From contig NZ_JABEZU010000001.1 of the NCBI RefSeq assembly GCF_013149785.1, positions 186,001 through 250,000 on the forward strand: 64,000 bases of DNA. Reading direction: 5' to 3'. Position numbers and translations under genes: made by a program. Positions within the stretch are counted from its first letter, which is position 1; every line of letters starts with the position of its first letter. The DNA is from Isoptericola halotolerans (lineage in GTDB: Bacteria > Actinomycetota > Actinomycetes > Actinomycetales > Cellulomonadaceae). The notes beneath the pieces were generated by a model. That model was not told where the DNA came from, made no database searches, and saw only the letters and a program-made list of their open reading frames with translations. This document shows, one piece after another, positions 9,056-16,818 of the stretch.

Positions 9056-10207
9056 TCACGGGTGGACGGCGGTCGGACGGAGATGTCTGCTCAGCGCGCG
9101 GACGGCGTCGCGGCCTGCGCGGTTCGCCCCGATGGTGGACTGCGACGGGCCGATCCCGACGAGGTGTACCCGGGGCTCGGCGGCGACCTGCGTGCCGCGC
9201 ATCGCGATCCCACCGCGATCGTTGCGCAGATCCAGCGGGTCGATGTGCCCCAGGGCCGCCCGGAACCCGGTCGCCCAGAGGATCGTGTCGACGGGGGTGA
9301 GCGTACCGTCCGCCTCGCGGACTCCCCGGGGCTCGATCCTGGTGAACATCGGCCGTCGGACGAGGGCGCCACGCTCCTTCGCGGCGAGCGCGTAGGGAGT
9401 CCAGATGAGGTGCGTGTAGGAGACGACGCTGCGCGAGGGGTTCCCGGCCTCGGCGTCGGCGGTGACCCGGGCGATCACGTCGCGCCCTTCGACCTCCGGC
9501 GTGAAGTCACCGTCGCGGAAGACCGGTTCTCGTCGCGTGTACCAGAACACCTCGGCGCCGCGGGAGATCTCCTCGAGCTGCTGGACCGCCGAGATCCCGC
9601 CGCCGACGATCGCGACCCGCTGCCCGGCGAGCTCTTCCGCCGTGGTGTAGTCACGGGTGTGGAGCTGGCGTCCGGCGAACGACTCCTGACCGGGGACGAC
9701 GGGGACGAGCGGGTTCGTCCAGGTCCCCGTGGCGTTGATGACCGCTCGAGCCGCCCAGGTGCCGCTGTCCGAGTCGACCAGGAGGTCGCCCTCGGGGTCG
9801 TCGTCGGCGCGTGCCACCGAGGCGACGACGGTGGGTCGCACGATCGGCAGCTGCATCCGGTCCTCGAACGCCGCGAAGTAGGCGGGGACCGCCTGCCGCG
9901 CGGGTGCCTCCGCGTCGGCAGGCGGTCGGCGGAACCCCGGCAGGTCGAAGATGCCGTTGACCGTCGCCATCGTGAGCGAGTCCCACCGGTGCAGCCAGGC
10001 CCCGCCGGGCCTGTCCTCGGCGTCGAGCACCACGAAGCTGCGCTCGGCCGAGGGATCGGTGAGCGCGCTGGAGAACCCACGTCGGGTCAGGTGGTACGCG
10101 GCCGAGAGCCCCGCCTGTCCCGCGCCGATCACGACGACGGTCGCGCGACGGACGGGGCTCTGTTCGGCGGACGGGCTCTTCTCGAGACCGTCGATGTCGA
10201 GACGCAT
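9056..10207 (-). CDS. Flavin-containing monooxygenase-like NAD(P)/FAD oxidoreductase
   Basis: A 383-residue two-dinucleotide-fold protein. The FAD motif VVVIGAGQAGLSAAYHL is near residue 25 and the NADPH motif VAIVGGGISA is near 205. The segment RPGGAWLHRWDSL matches the FMO/YUC-type group (baeyer-villiger and N-hydroxylating monooxygenases and related enzymes). The C-terminal ILWATGFR is the usual ATG motif. The ATG at 10207 has an AGAGG about nine bases upstream. It follows the NmrA gene by 24 bases and is probably co-transcribed with it under MarR control. The substrate is not known; a small electrophile or xenobiotic is a guess from context. Confidence 0.8.
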   Translation of the reverse strand: MRLDIDGLEKSPSAEQSPVRRATVVVIGAGQAGLSAAYHLTRRGFSSALTDPSAERSFVVLDAEDRPGGAWLHRWDSLTMATVNGIFDLPGFRRPPADAEAPARQAVPAYFAAFEDRMQLPIVRPTVVASVARADDDPEGDLLVDSDSGTWAARAVINATGTWTNPLVPVVPGQESFAGRQLHTRDYTTAEELAGQRVAIVGGGISAVQQLEEISRGAEVFWYTRREPVFRDGDFTPEVEGRDVIARVTADAEAGNPSRSVVSYTHLIWTPYALAAKERGALVRRPMFTRIEPRGVREADGTLTPVDTILWATGFRAALGHIDPLDLRNDRGGIAMRGTQVAAEPRVHLVGIGPSQSTIGANRAGRDAVRALSRHLRPTAVHP

Positions 10208-10231
10208 GCGGATGACCTCTCGTCCGGCTCG

Positions 10232-11188
10232 TCAGTTGATCGCGGCCTTCAGGGCCTCGGCGTTCGCGGCTGCCCAGGTGCGGAAGTCGCGCAGCGCGGG
10301 GTTGAGCAGGCGGAGCTCGTCGAGGTCGCGGGCGCCCGTGAACTGGGCGTCGAAGTCGCCGTAGTACTGGAACATGTTCGCGATCTCCTCCGCAGCGGGG
10401 ACGGGAAGAGCTCGGAACGCGTCGTACGGGACGGCCTCGAACCGGACGGTCTCGTCGATGACCTCGCCGATGACCTCCGCGTAGTCGGCGCCCGTCAGGT
10501 GGTCGCCGGCCAGGCTGACCGTCTGCCCGACGTGCGTGTCTCCGGCGGCGAGGATGGCGAACGCGGTGCGGCCGATGTCGTCGACGTCGACGCCGGCGAG
10601 GAGCTTCCCGGGCTCGAGCGGCAGCGTGAGCGTGACCACGCCGTCCTCCGTGCGACGGGGCGCGAAGGGGCCGGCGAACCCTTGGAAGTAGTAGGTGGTG
10701 TTCAGGAACGTCGTGGGCACCCCGGCCTCGGTGAAGAGGCGGTTCCCCTCGCCCTTGGCGTCGAAGTGGGGCACGTTGTAGCTGTCCTGCAGGACGGGCA
10801 TGCGAGGGTCGCTGACCGGGAGCAGGTCGCGGGTGTCCTCGAGCGTGGACCACACCACGTGGGAGAGGTTCGCGGAGGCTGCGGCCTCGGCGAGGTTCGC
10901 GATCTCCTGCGTCTCCTGGGCGGCGGAGAGGTGTGCCCAGAAGTTGGTGACGAGGAACGCCCCGTGGGCGCCCGCGAACGCTGCGTCGAGGGTGGCCGGG
11001 TCGGTGAAGTCGGCCTGGACGACCTCCACGCCCCGGGCGGCGAGAGCCTGTGCGGCCGGAGCCTGCGGGTCGCGGGTGATGGCGCGGACGGCGAAGCGCT
11101 GCTGGGGGTCCTCCAGGACTGCGGTGACCATGCCTCCGCCCTGAGACCCGGTGGCACCTGCGACGACGATGATCGGCTTGCTGGTCAT
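10232..11188 (-). CDS. NmrA/HSCARG-type NAD(P)-binding protein
   Basis: A 318-residue atypical short-chain dehydrogenase. It opens with IIVVAGATGSQGGGMVTAVL, the glycine-rich NAD(P) motif of NmrA/HSCARG proteins. These either sense the NADP(H) ratio or act as quinone or isoflavone-type reductases. The usual Tyr-x-x-x-Lys of classical SDRs is not evident. The ATG at 11188 overlaps the stop of the upstream MarR gene (ATGA), and an AGGAG lies about six bases upstream, so the two are translationally coupled. The following flavin monooxygenase starts 24 bases after the stop. Confidence 0.85.
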   Translation of the reverse strand: MTSKPIIVVAGATGSQGGGMVTAVLEDPQQRFAVRAITRDPQAPAAQALAARGVEVVQADFTDPATLDAAFAGAHGAFLVTNFWAHLSAAQETQEIANLAEAAASANLSHVVWSTLEDTRDLLPVSDPRMPVLQDSYNVPHFDAKGEGNRLFTEAGVPTTFLNTTYYFQGFAGPFAPRRTEDGVVTLTLPLEPGKLLAGVDVDDIGRTAFAILAAGDTHVGQTVSLAGDHLTGADYAEVIGEVIDETVRFEAVPYDAFRALPVPAAEEIANMFQYYGDFDAQFTGARDLDELRLLNPALRDFRTWAAANAEALKAAIN

Positions 11189-11706
11189 GATGTTTCTCCT
11201 GTGGGTGAGTTCGGGACGTCGGAAGATCGGGGGCGGGGGGAGTCGAGGTCGAGATGTCGACGGACGGCGGCGGCGGTCTCGTCCAGGTCGGCGAGCTGCC
11301 GGGGAGTGAAGGCGTCGACGAAGATCTCCTTGATCGCCTGGAGGTGGGGAACGGTGCTGGCGCGAAAGGCGCGGGCGCCTTCGGCGGTCAGGAGCACGCG
11401 TGACCCGCGGGCGTCCTCCGCACAGGGTTCGCGGCGTACCAGTCCGCGCTTCTCCATCCGCCCGAGGTGACCTGACAGGCGGCTGCGTTCCCACTCGATG
11501 TGTGCGGCGAGCTCCGAGGACCGCACCGTGCTCCCGTCGGCCTCGCTCAGAGCGAGCAGCACGCGGTAGTCCCCGCTCGACAGCTTCGAGTCCTGGTGCA
11601 GGCGGGACTCGATGCGGGCGCGGACGATGTCGAAGGTCTCGACGTGCGCACGCCAGGTCGCGAGCTCCTCGCTCGTGGGGAGGTTCCGACGCCCTGCTGC
11701 ACCCAT
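11185..11706 (-). CDS. MarR family repressor
   Basis: This 173-residue regulator has the winged-helix core of the MarR family (about residues 45-110, including SSELAAHIEWERSRLSGHLGRMEKRGLVRRE). ATG 11706 is preferred to the GTG one codon upstream because GAGGAG lies five bases before it. It is the first gene of a leftward unit (marR-nmrA-monooxygenase) and is divergent from the luciferase-like monooxygenase. A perfect 16-bp-arm inverted repeat sits between the two starts, which strongly suggests that this protein represses both directions. The ligand is unknown; oxidants or phenolic compounds are typical for the family. Confidence 0.9.
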   Translation of the reverse strand: MGAAGRRNLPTSEELATWRAHVETFDIVRARIESRLHQDSKLSSGDYRVLLALSEADGSTVRSSELAAHIEWERSRLSGHLGRMEKRGLVRREPCAEDARGSRVLLTAEGARAFRASTVPHLQAIKEIFVDAFTPRQLADLDETAAAVRRHLDLDSPRPRSSDVPNSPTGETS

Positions 11707-11722
11707 CACTGCTCCTCGGTAG

Positions 11723-11762
11723 TTGACACGTGAATCATATGCACGGATGATTCACGTGTCAA
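11723..11762. promoter_or_regulatory. Perfect 16-bp inverted repeat with two overlapping divergent promoters (probable MarR operator)
   Basis: The arms TTGACACGTGAATCAT (11723-11738) and ATGATTCACGTGTCAA (11747-11762) are exact reverse complements separated by eight bases. Each outer end is a consensus -35 hexamer TTGACA. Leftward, TTGACA (11762-11757) is followed after 17 bases by TATGAT (11739-11734), an almost ideal -10. Rightward, TTGACA (11723-11728) is followed after 17 bases by GATGAT (11746-11751). A repressor bound here would cover both promoters at once. Confidence 0.85.
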
Positions 11763-11783
11763 TCAACTGGTGGAGGTGGCGTG

Positions 11784-12929
11784 ATGACCGAGACGACGGT
11801 GGCGCGAGGCTTGCAGCTCGGGCTGGGCACGTTCGGCGACGTGGCGAGCGACGGCGGGCGGGTGCTGGGTGACGCGGAGACCGTGCGACTGATCGTCGAG
11901 GAGGCGCAGCTCGCCGAGGCGGTCGGCCTCGACGTGTTCAGCGTGGGGGAGCACTACCGAGAGGGGCAGGTCGACTCGGCGACCTCCGTGCTGCTGGCGG
12001 CGGCTGCCCAGGCGACGAGCACGATCCGGCTGGGGACCGCGGTGACGGTGCTGTCCACGCAGGACCCGGTGCGGCTGTACCAGGAGTTCGCCACGGTGGA
12101 CGCGATCTCCGAGGGGCGGACCGAGATGGTGCTCGGGCGTGGGTCCGCGACGGAGTCGTTCGGGCTGTTCGGCTTCGACATCGCGGAGTACGAGGGGCTC
12201 TTCGAGGAGAAGCTGGAGCTGTTCCTCCGTCTGATGCGCGAGGACCGCGTGACCTGGTCGGGCCGGTACCGGCCCGCGCTGGACGAGGTGCGGCTGCATC
12301 CGCGCATGCCCGACGGCGGCGTCCCGGCGTGGATGGGGGTCGGCGGCAGTCCCGGCTCGGTCCTGCGCGCGGCGCAGCACGGGCTGCCGTTGATGATGGC
12401 GATCATCGGCGGCCGACCGGAACGCTTCGCCGGGCACGCGGAGCTGTACCTGCGAGCACTGGGCCGGCTCGGGCGCCCCGAGCTGCCGATCGGGCAGCAC
12501 TCTCTCGGGCTGGTCGCAGAGACCGACGAGCAGGCGCGGGAGGTGCACTGGCAGCACTGGGAGCCGGTGGTGACCCGGATCGGCCGAGAACGGGGCTTCT
12601 ACGCGCCCACGTACGAGCGGTACCTGCAGGAGGTCGACGGGGGAGCGTTGTACGTCGGCGGGGTGGAGACGGTGGCGCAGAAGATCGCGCAGGTCGTCCG
12701 CGCCAACCATCTCTCCCGGTTCGACCTGAAGTACGACCTCCTGCACCTCCCGCGGGCGGCCAGGGAGCGGAGCATCCGCCTGTTCGGCGAGGAGGTCGCA
12801 CCCCGGGTGCGTGAGCTGCTCGACGGCCTCGACGACACGTGGGACCTGACCGGCAGGAGCGTCGCGCAGATCACCTCGGACGGCGGGCCGGTCCGCGCCG
12901 GGGGGACCGGGAATAGATCTCTGAGTTGA
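11784..12929 (+). CDS. LLM-class flavin-dependent oxidoreductase (luciferase-like monooxygenase)
   Basis: A 381-residue TIM-barrel monooxygenase of the bacterial luciferase family, which uses FMNH2 or F420. The start is ATG 11784, seven bases after GGAGG; the GTG one codon earlier is too close. Family features include LGLGTFGD at the first strand, the segment IRLGTAVTVLSTQDPVRLYQEFATVD split over two short motifs, and MVLGRGSATESF. It resembles the Atu2307/SP_0267 group of putative LLM oxidoreductases. It is driven from the divergent promoter shared with the MarR repressor. Its last codons overlap the palindrome in front of the MoaF-like gene. Substrate unknown. Confidence 0.85.
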   Translation: MTETTVARGLQLGLGTFGDVASDGGRVLGDAETVRLIVEEAQLAEAVGLDVFSVGEHYREGQVDSATSVLLAAAAQATSTIRLGTAVTVLSTQDPVRLYQEFATVDAISEGRTEMVLGRGSATESFGLFGFDIAEYEGLFEEKLELFLRLMREDRVTWSGRYRPALDEVRLHPRMPDGGVPAWMGVGGSPGSVLRAAQHGLPLMMAIIGGRPERFAGHAELYLRALGRLGRPELPIGQHSLGLVAETDEQAREVHWQHWEPVVTRIGRERGFYAPTYERYLQEVDGGALYVGGVETVAQKIAQVVRANHLSRFDLKYDLLHLPRAARERSIRLFGEEVAPRVRELLDGLDDTWDLTGRSVAQITSDGGPVRAGGTGNRSLS

Positions 12930-12943
12930 GTGTTCAACTCAAC
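12922..12943. promoter_or_regulatory. Nested palindrome in front of the MoaF-like/SnoaL-like pair
   Basis: Two overlapping perfect inverted repeats are present: TGAGTTGA-gtgt-TCAACTCA (12922-12941) and GTTGAGT-gttca-ACTCAAC (12925-12943). They cover the stop codon of the LLM oxidoreductase and end 31 bases before the MoaF-like start. AT-rich palindromes of this size are typical MarR or TetR operators. The MarR gene at 13756 is the nearest candidate regulator. Confidence 0.6.
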
Positions 12944-12974
12944 ACCCCTTCCGCCATCGAGAGGACCACACGTC

Positions 12975-13295
12975 ATGACCACGCAACTGGCAGGCAAGAG
13001 CTTCAGGTTCGACCTGGGACCGCTGAAGGTGACGTTCACCTTCGACTCGACGTCGCAGGGCAGCTTCGTCGTCGAGGAGGGCGGAGGGCTCGCACCGGAC
13101 GGCCACGCCGAGACCGTCGCGCTCGACCTCAAGGAGATCCGCGACGGCGTCTACCTGAACTCGTGGACCGAGGCGAGCGGCGCCACGGTGACCCACGTCG
13201 AGGACTTCGCCCGCGGGACGCTCTACTCCAACGTCACCGTCGACGGCACCCTCTACCACCTCGTCGGCACCATCACCGAGATCACGGAGGCATGA
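12975..13295 (+). CDS. MoaF-like small beta-barrel protein
   Basis: A 106-residue soluble protein. The pattern of a glycine-anchored first strand (LAGKSFRFDLG), a central VYLNSWTEASGATVTHVEDF and the ending YHLVGTITEI matches the MoaF-like family, whose lipocalin-like barrels are annotated near molybdenum cofactor and monoamine genes but whose role is unclear. ATG 12975 follows GAGGA by about ten bases. An earlier in-frame GTG (12930) lies inside the upstream palindrome and is unlikely. The next gene starts three bases after its stop. No molybdenum cofactor genes are nearby, so the name describes only the fold. Confidence 0.65.
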   Translation: MTTQLAGKSFRFDLGPLKVTFTFDSTSQGSFVVEEGGGLAPDGHAETVALDLKEIRDGVYLNSWTEASGATVTHVEDFARGTLYSNVTVDGTLYHLVGTITEITEA

Positions 13296-13297
13296 CC

Positions 13298-13693
13298 ATG
13301 ACCGAGCACACCGTCCCCGCGGAGGACCAGGCCGCGCGCAACACCGAGATCGTCCTCACTGCGATGCGAGAGCTCTTCGTCGAGAAGGACCTCACCGCGC
13401 TCGAGCGGTACTGGGCCGAGCCCTACGTGCAGCACAGTCCTCAGATGCCCGACGGCCTGGACACGCTGCGCGCCGCGGTACCCGGTCTGCAGGGGTTCTC
13501 CTGGGAGCCCCGGCGCACCGCAGCCCAGGGTGACCTCGTGTTCACCCACAGCCTCGTGACCGGCTGGGCTCCCGGCCCGGTGGTGATCGTGGACATCTTC
13601 CGGTTGGAGAACGGGCGGATCGTCGAGCACTGGGACGTCGTGCAGGAGCTCACCCTGCCGGAGTCGTCCGCCAACGGGAACCCCATGGTGTGA
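13298..13693 (+). CDS. SnoaL-like (NTF2-fold) protein
   Basis: A 131-residue single-domain protein of the SnoaL-like polyketide-cyclase family. The motif ALERYWAEPYVQHSPQMPDG and the ending DIFRLENGRIVEHWDVVQEL are characteristic of the group that includes secreted or cytosolic hydrolases and isomerases. ATG 13298 is seven bases after GGAGG; an ATG at 13292 overlaps the previous stop but sits too close to that site. It is co-transcribed with the MoaF-like gene and followed by a strong hairpin. Function unknown; SnoaL-like proteins near MarR and LLM genes often belong to small-molecule detoxification. Confidence 0.75.
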   Translation: MTEHTVPAEDQAARNTEIVLTAMRELFVEKDLTALERYWAEPYVQHSPQMPDGLDTLRAAVPGLQGFSWEPRRTAAQGDLVFTHSLVTGWAPGPVVIVDIFRLENGRIVEHWDVVQELTLPESSANGNPMV

Positions 13694-13701
13694 GTCCCTT
13701 C

Positions 13702-13733
13702 CGGGAGGGCGGAGCAGCAGCTCCGCCCTCCCG
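13702..13733 (+). terminator. GC-rich hairpin after the SnoaL-like gene
   Basis: A perfect 14-bp stem (CGGGAGGGCGGAGC and its complement) closes on the loop AGCA, nine bases after the SnoaL-like stop. There is no T-run, which is common for actinobacterial terminators. It separates the MoaF/SnoaL pair from the downstream MarR gene. Confidence 0.75.
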
Positions 13734-13755
13734 AAGGCGGTGAGAGGATCGGACC

Positions 13756-14262
13756 GTGACGTCATCATCGGACGCCGAGCGCGACCTGCACGTGCCCGTC
13801 GACGGCGTCGACGAGCCCGGTGTCTGGCAGGACTTCATCCTTGCCGTCCACCTTCTCGAAGCGGCGCTCGAACGGCAGTCGCAGCGCGACGGGGGAATCT
13901 CCCACGGCCAGTTCAAGGTTCTCGTGCTCCTCAGCGCCGCCAAGGACCAGACGGTCGGGCTCAAGAGCCTGGCCGAGAGCCTCCGCTTCTCCCAGAGTCG
14001 CATCAGCCACGCCCTCACGACCCTCGAACGCCAGGGTCTCGTCGTGCGCCGCCCCACGACCGGCGGCCGGCGCGCGTCCGAAGCCACGTTGACCAACGAC
14101 GGACGACGTCTCGTCGGCCGAGTGCTCCGAGCGCAGCGCCAGGAGATCCGCGACGCTCTCTTCGCCGGCCTCGGCACGCACGGCACCGCCGCGCTCGGCG
14201 ACATCAGTGCACGCATCATCGAGATCCTCGACGACCAGACCACCGGCCCGTCGGAGAGCTGA
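13756..14262 (+). CDS. MarR family regulator
   Basis: A 168-residue protein with a MarR winged helix at about residues 50-115 (FKVLVLLSAAKDQT, then LAESLRFSQSRISHALTTLE as recognition region and a wing rich in Arg/Gly). The GTG start at 13756 follows a GAGAGGA site. It is the fourth rightward gene after the LLM oxidoreductase, MoaF-like and SnoaL-like genes, from which it is separated by a hairpin, so it may have its own promoter. It may bind the palindrome at 12922-12943. It is convergent with the amino acid transporter ATPase, with nine bases between the stops. Confidence 0.85.
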   Translation: MTSSSDAERDLHVPVDGVDEPGVWQDFILAVHLLEAALERQSQRDGGISHGQFKVLVLLSAAKDQTVGLKSLAESLRFSQSRISHALTTLERQGLVVRRPTTGGRRASEATLTNDGRRLVGRVLRAQRQEIRDALFAGLGTHGTAALGDISARIIEILDDQTTGPSES

Positions 14263-14271
14263 GTCTTCGCC

Positions 14272-15057
14272 TCAGTCGAGCGGATGCAGGATCCGGTGCA
14301 GGAACTGCCGGGTGCGCTCCTCGCGGGGCGCGGAGAACAGCTGTGCCGGGGCGCCGCGCTCGGCGACCACGCCGCCGTCGAGGAACAGCACCTCGTCGGC
14401 CACGGAGCGGGCGAACTGCAGCTCGTGCGTCACCACGACCATCGTCCAGCCCTCGTCGGCGAGCCCCTTCATGACGCTCAGCACGTCACCGACGAGCTCA
14501 GGGTCGAGCGACGAGGTCGGCTCGTCGAAGAGCAGCAGGTCGGGCTCCAGCGCCAGCGCTCGCACGATCCCGACGCGCTGCTGCTGCCCGCCGGAGAGCT
14601 GGCGCGGGTAGGCGTCGGCCTTCTCGGCCAGCCCGACGCGGTCGAGCAGCGCCCGGCCGCGTTCCTCCGCCTGCGCGCGGGGCACCCGCTGCACCTGCAC
14701 GGGTCCCTCGGTGACGTTCTGCAGCACCGTCTTGTGCGGGAACAGGTTGTGGTGCTGGAACACCATCGCGGACCGGTCGCGCAGCGCGGTGCGGCGTGCC
14801 TCGGCGGCCCGCCGGGCCCGGCCCGAGCGCGGGGCACCCTCGAACGTGACGGACGGGCCGCCGTCGAACGCGAGCGTTCCGGCGTCGGGCGTCTCGAGGC
14901 CGTTGAGCGAGCGCAGCATCGTCGTCTTGCCGGAGCCGCTGGGTCCGATCAGGGCGACGACCTGCCCCCGGCGGACCTCGAGGTCGATGCCGCGCAGCAC
15001 GTGGTTGTCCCCGAACGACTTGTGGATACCGCGGGCGGTCAGCAGGGCGTCAGACAT
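14272..15057 (-). CDS. Polar amino acid ABC transporter ATPase
   Basis: A 261-residue ATPase of the GlnQ/HisP type. Walker A is GPSGSGKTT, the Q-loop lies in MVFQHHNLFPHKTVLQNV, the signature is LSGGQQQR, Walker B is LLLFDEPTSSLD and the H-loop is VTHEL. The wording of the Q-loop and signature is typical of amino acid importers. A TGGAG site lies just before the ATG at 15057. It overlaps the permease by eight bases. With the permease (15050-15703) and the binding protein (15816-16625) it forms one leftward importer operon. Confidence 0.92.
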   Translation of the reverse strand: MSDALLTARGIHKSFGDNHVLRGIDLEVRRGQVVALIGPSGSGKTTMLRSLNGLETPDAGTLAFDGGPSVTFEGAPRSGRARRAAEARRTALRDRSAMVFQHHNLFPHKTVLQNVTEGPVQVQRVPRAQAEERGRALLDRVGLAEKADAYPRQLSGGQQQRVGIVRALALEPDLLLFDEPTSSLDPELVGDVLSVMKGLADEGWTMVVVTHELQFARSVADEVLFLDGGVVAERGAPAQLFSAPREERTRQFLHRILHPLD

Positions 15058-15703
15058 ACTGCTCCAGCTTCTTCTCGATACGGTCCTGCCCGAACGACAG
15101 CACGGTGCAGAAGATCCAGTAGATGATCGCCGCCTCGAGGTACAGCAGCAGGAACTCGCTGGTGAAGTCCGCGATCTCCCGGGCCTTGCGGAACAGCTCG
15201 GTCACCAGGATGAGCGAGGCGAGCGAGGTGTCCTTGACCAGCGAGATGAAGGTGTTGGACAGCGGTGGCACGCTGACGCGGGCGGCCTGCGGCAGGATGA
15301 TCCGCCGCAGCGTGCGCTGGCGTGACATCCCGACCACGTACCCGGCCTCCCACTGGCCCTGCGGGACGGAGAGGATCGCGGCGCGGATGACCTCGGCCGC
15401 GTACCCGCCCACGTTGAGCGAGAAGGCGACGATGGCGCTCGGCCACGGGTCGATCGTCACACCGAGGGTGGGCAGCCCGTAGAAGATGACGAAGAGCTGC
15501 ACGAGCAGCGGGGTGCCGCGGATGACCGACACGTACACCCGCCCGGCGGCGCGCAGCGCCCGGTGGGTGGACAGCCGCAGCAGCGCGACCCCCAGGGCGA
15601 TCACCAGCCCGATGGCGAACGACATCAGCGCCAGCGGGATCGTGCCCGTCAGGCCACCGAGGACGATCGGCCACCACGAGTCGAGAAACAGCTCCACGTC
15701 CAT
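15050..15703 (-). CDS. Polar amino acid ABC transporter permease (HisM/GlnP type)
   Basis: A 217-residue membrane protein with about five helices. It carries the EAA loop motif of amino acid permeases (EAGYVVGMSRQRTLRRIILPQA, about residues 115-140) that docks with the ATPase. RGTPLLVQLFVIFYGLP is the usual conserved segment. The ATG at 15703 follows an AGGTGAG site. Only one permease gene is present, so the transporter is probably a homodimer. A hairpin lies between this gene and the upstream binding-protein gene. Confidence 0.92.
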   Translation of the reverse strand: MDVELFLDSWWPIVLGGLTGTIPLALMSFAIGLVIALGVALLRLSTHRALRAAGRVYVSVIRGTPLLVQLFVIFYGLPTLGVTIDPWPSAIVAFSLNVGGYAAEVIRAAILSVPQGQWEAGYVVGMSRQRTLRRIILPQAARVSVPPLSNTFISLVKDTSLASLILVTELFRKAREIADFTSEFLLLYLEAAIIYWIFCTVLSFGQDRIEKKLEQYV

Positions 15704-15761
15704 GTGCTCACCTCACCATTCACGCGCACGCGGACGACGGCGGCGCGCGGGGGACGTGCGA

Positions 15762-15793
15762 GAGCGTCGGCACCCGCTCGGGTGCCGACGCTC
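15762..15793 (-). terminator. Intra-operon hairpin between binding protein and permease
   Basis: A perfect 14-bp stem (GAGCGTCGGCACCC and its complement) with loop GCTC lies 23 bases after the binding-protein stop and before the permease start. In importer operons such a hairpin commonly stabilises the binding-protein part of the mRNA or partly stops transcription, giving an excess of binding protein. That role is inferred. Confidence 0.65.
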
Positions 15794-15815
15794 CACGCGT
15801 TTCGCTAGCGGTCGG

Positions 15816-16625
15816 TCACTCGGAGACGTCGGTCCCGAAGTACTTCTCCGACAGCTCGGTGAGCGTACCGTCGGTCCGCAGCTCGTCCAGCGCCCCGTCG
15901 ATCGCCTCGGCCAGGGCCGCGCGCTCGGGGGTGACGACGAACCCGGACTCCGAGGTCTCGTCGGTCTCCGCAGCGATCTCGATCGGTGCGTCGGGGTGCT
16001 CGTTGAGGTAGTCGAGCACGGTGAGCGAGTCGTTGACGGTCGCGTCGACGCGCCCCTGCTCGATGAGCGCGACCGACTGGGCCCAGCCCTCGACGACCTC
16101 GATCTGCGCGCCGGACTCCTCCGCGAGCGTGCGCCAGTTGCTCGTCCCCGACTGCGCGGTGGTCTTGCCGTCCAGGTCGGCGAAGCTCGAGATCGCGGTG
16201 TCACCCTCGGCCACGACGACGACGCCGCGCGAGACGGTGTACGGCTGGGAGAACTCGTAGCTCTCCAGGCGCTCGGGGGTCATGGACACCTGGTTGGCGA
16301 TGGTGTCGAAGCGCCCGGCGTCGAGCCCGGCGAAGATGCCGTCCCACTGGGTCTCGGCGAAGGAGACCTCGAGGCCGAGCTTGTCGGCGACGGCCTCGGC
16401 GACCTCCACGTCGTAGCCGACGAGGTCGCCGGTCGCGTCGTGGAAGGTGAACGGCCGGTAGGTGCCCTCGGTGGCGACGGTCAGGGTGCCGTCGGAGACC
16501 AGGTTGAGGTCCGACCCGGCCTCGGCGTCGGTGGTGCCGCCGTCGCCGGAACCCCCGCAGGCCGCGAGCGCCAGGGCGGTGAGCGTGGCGGTGGCGGTGG
16601 CGAGGATGGCGCGGTGGCGTCGCAT
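15816..16625 (-). CDS. Amino acid ABC transporter substrate-binding lipoprotein (family 3)
   Basis: A 269-residue extracellular binding protein. The lipobox LALAACGG at about residues 17-24 marks it as a lipoprotein. The mature part has the family 3 solute-binding pattern: TLTVATEGTYRPFTFHD, GYDVEVAEAVADKLGLEV, and ISSFADLDGKTTAQSGT. These proteins bind polar amino acids; GYDVEVA and the Arg/Asp pattern suggest glutamate, glutamine or cystine, but I cannot decide. ATG 16625 is seven bases after AGGAG. An imperfect set of TCGATGCA palindromes lies upstream. Confidence 0.92.
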   Translation of the reverse strand: MRRHRAILATATATLTALALAACGGSGDGGTTDAEAGSDLNLVSDGTLTVATEGTYRPFTFHDATGDLVGYDVEVAEAVADKLGLEVSFAETQWDGIFAGLDAGRFDTIANQVSMTPERLESYEFSQPYTVSRGVVVVAEGDTAISSFADLDGKTTAQSGTSNWRTLAEESGAQIEVVEGWAQSVALIEQGRVDATVNDSLTVLDYLNEHPDAPIEIAAETDETSESGFVVTPERAALAEAIDGALDELRTDGTLTELSEKYFGTDVSE

Positions 16626-16682
16626 GGAGGATCTCCTGTGTCGTGGTGCCCCGGCGGGTGCGCCGGTGGCATCGGGTACGTC

Positions 16683-16726
16683 CAATGCATCGAAGGTATC
16701 GATGCGTGCATCGATGATCACGATGC
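16683..16726. promoter_or_regulatory. Clustered TCGATGC palindromes upstream of the amino acid importer
   Basis: The core is a perfect repeat ATCGATGC-gt-GCATCGAT (16698-16715). Further GCATCGA-like half sites flank it on both sides (AATGCATCGA at 16684, ATCACGATGC at 16717). It lies 73 bases before the binding-protein start and about 100 bases before the divergent UPF0303 gene. It looks like a multi-site operator; the regulator is not in the window as far as I can tell. Confidence 0.55.
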
Positions 16727-16818
16727 TGACGGTGGAACAGGATGGCACGGTGGTCGCATTCCCGCTGTGAGGCAGGACACGGCCCCGGGTCCCGGGGAAC
16801 GCGTGGCAGGCTGGCCCG

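Noticed and set aside
8537-11470. Very long open frame (977 codons) on the plus strand opposite the permease, monooxygenase and NmrA genes
   Set aside because: It runs antisense through three clearly homologous genes, has no domain pattern and reflects GC-rich codon structure.
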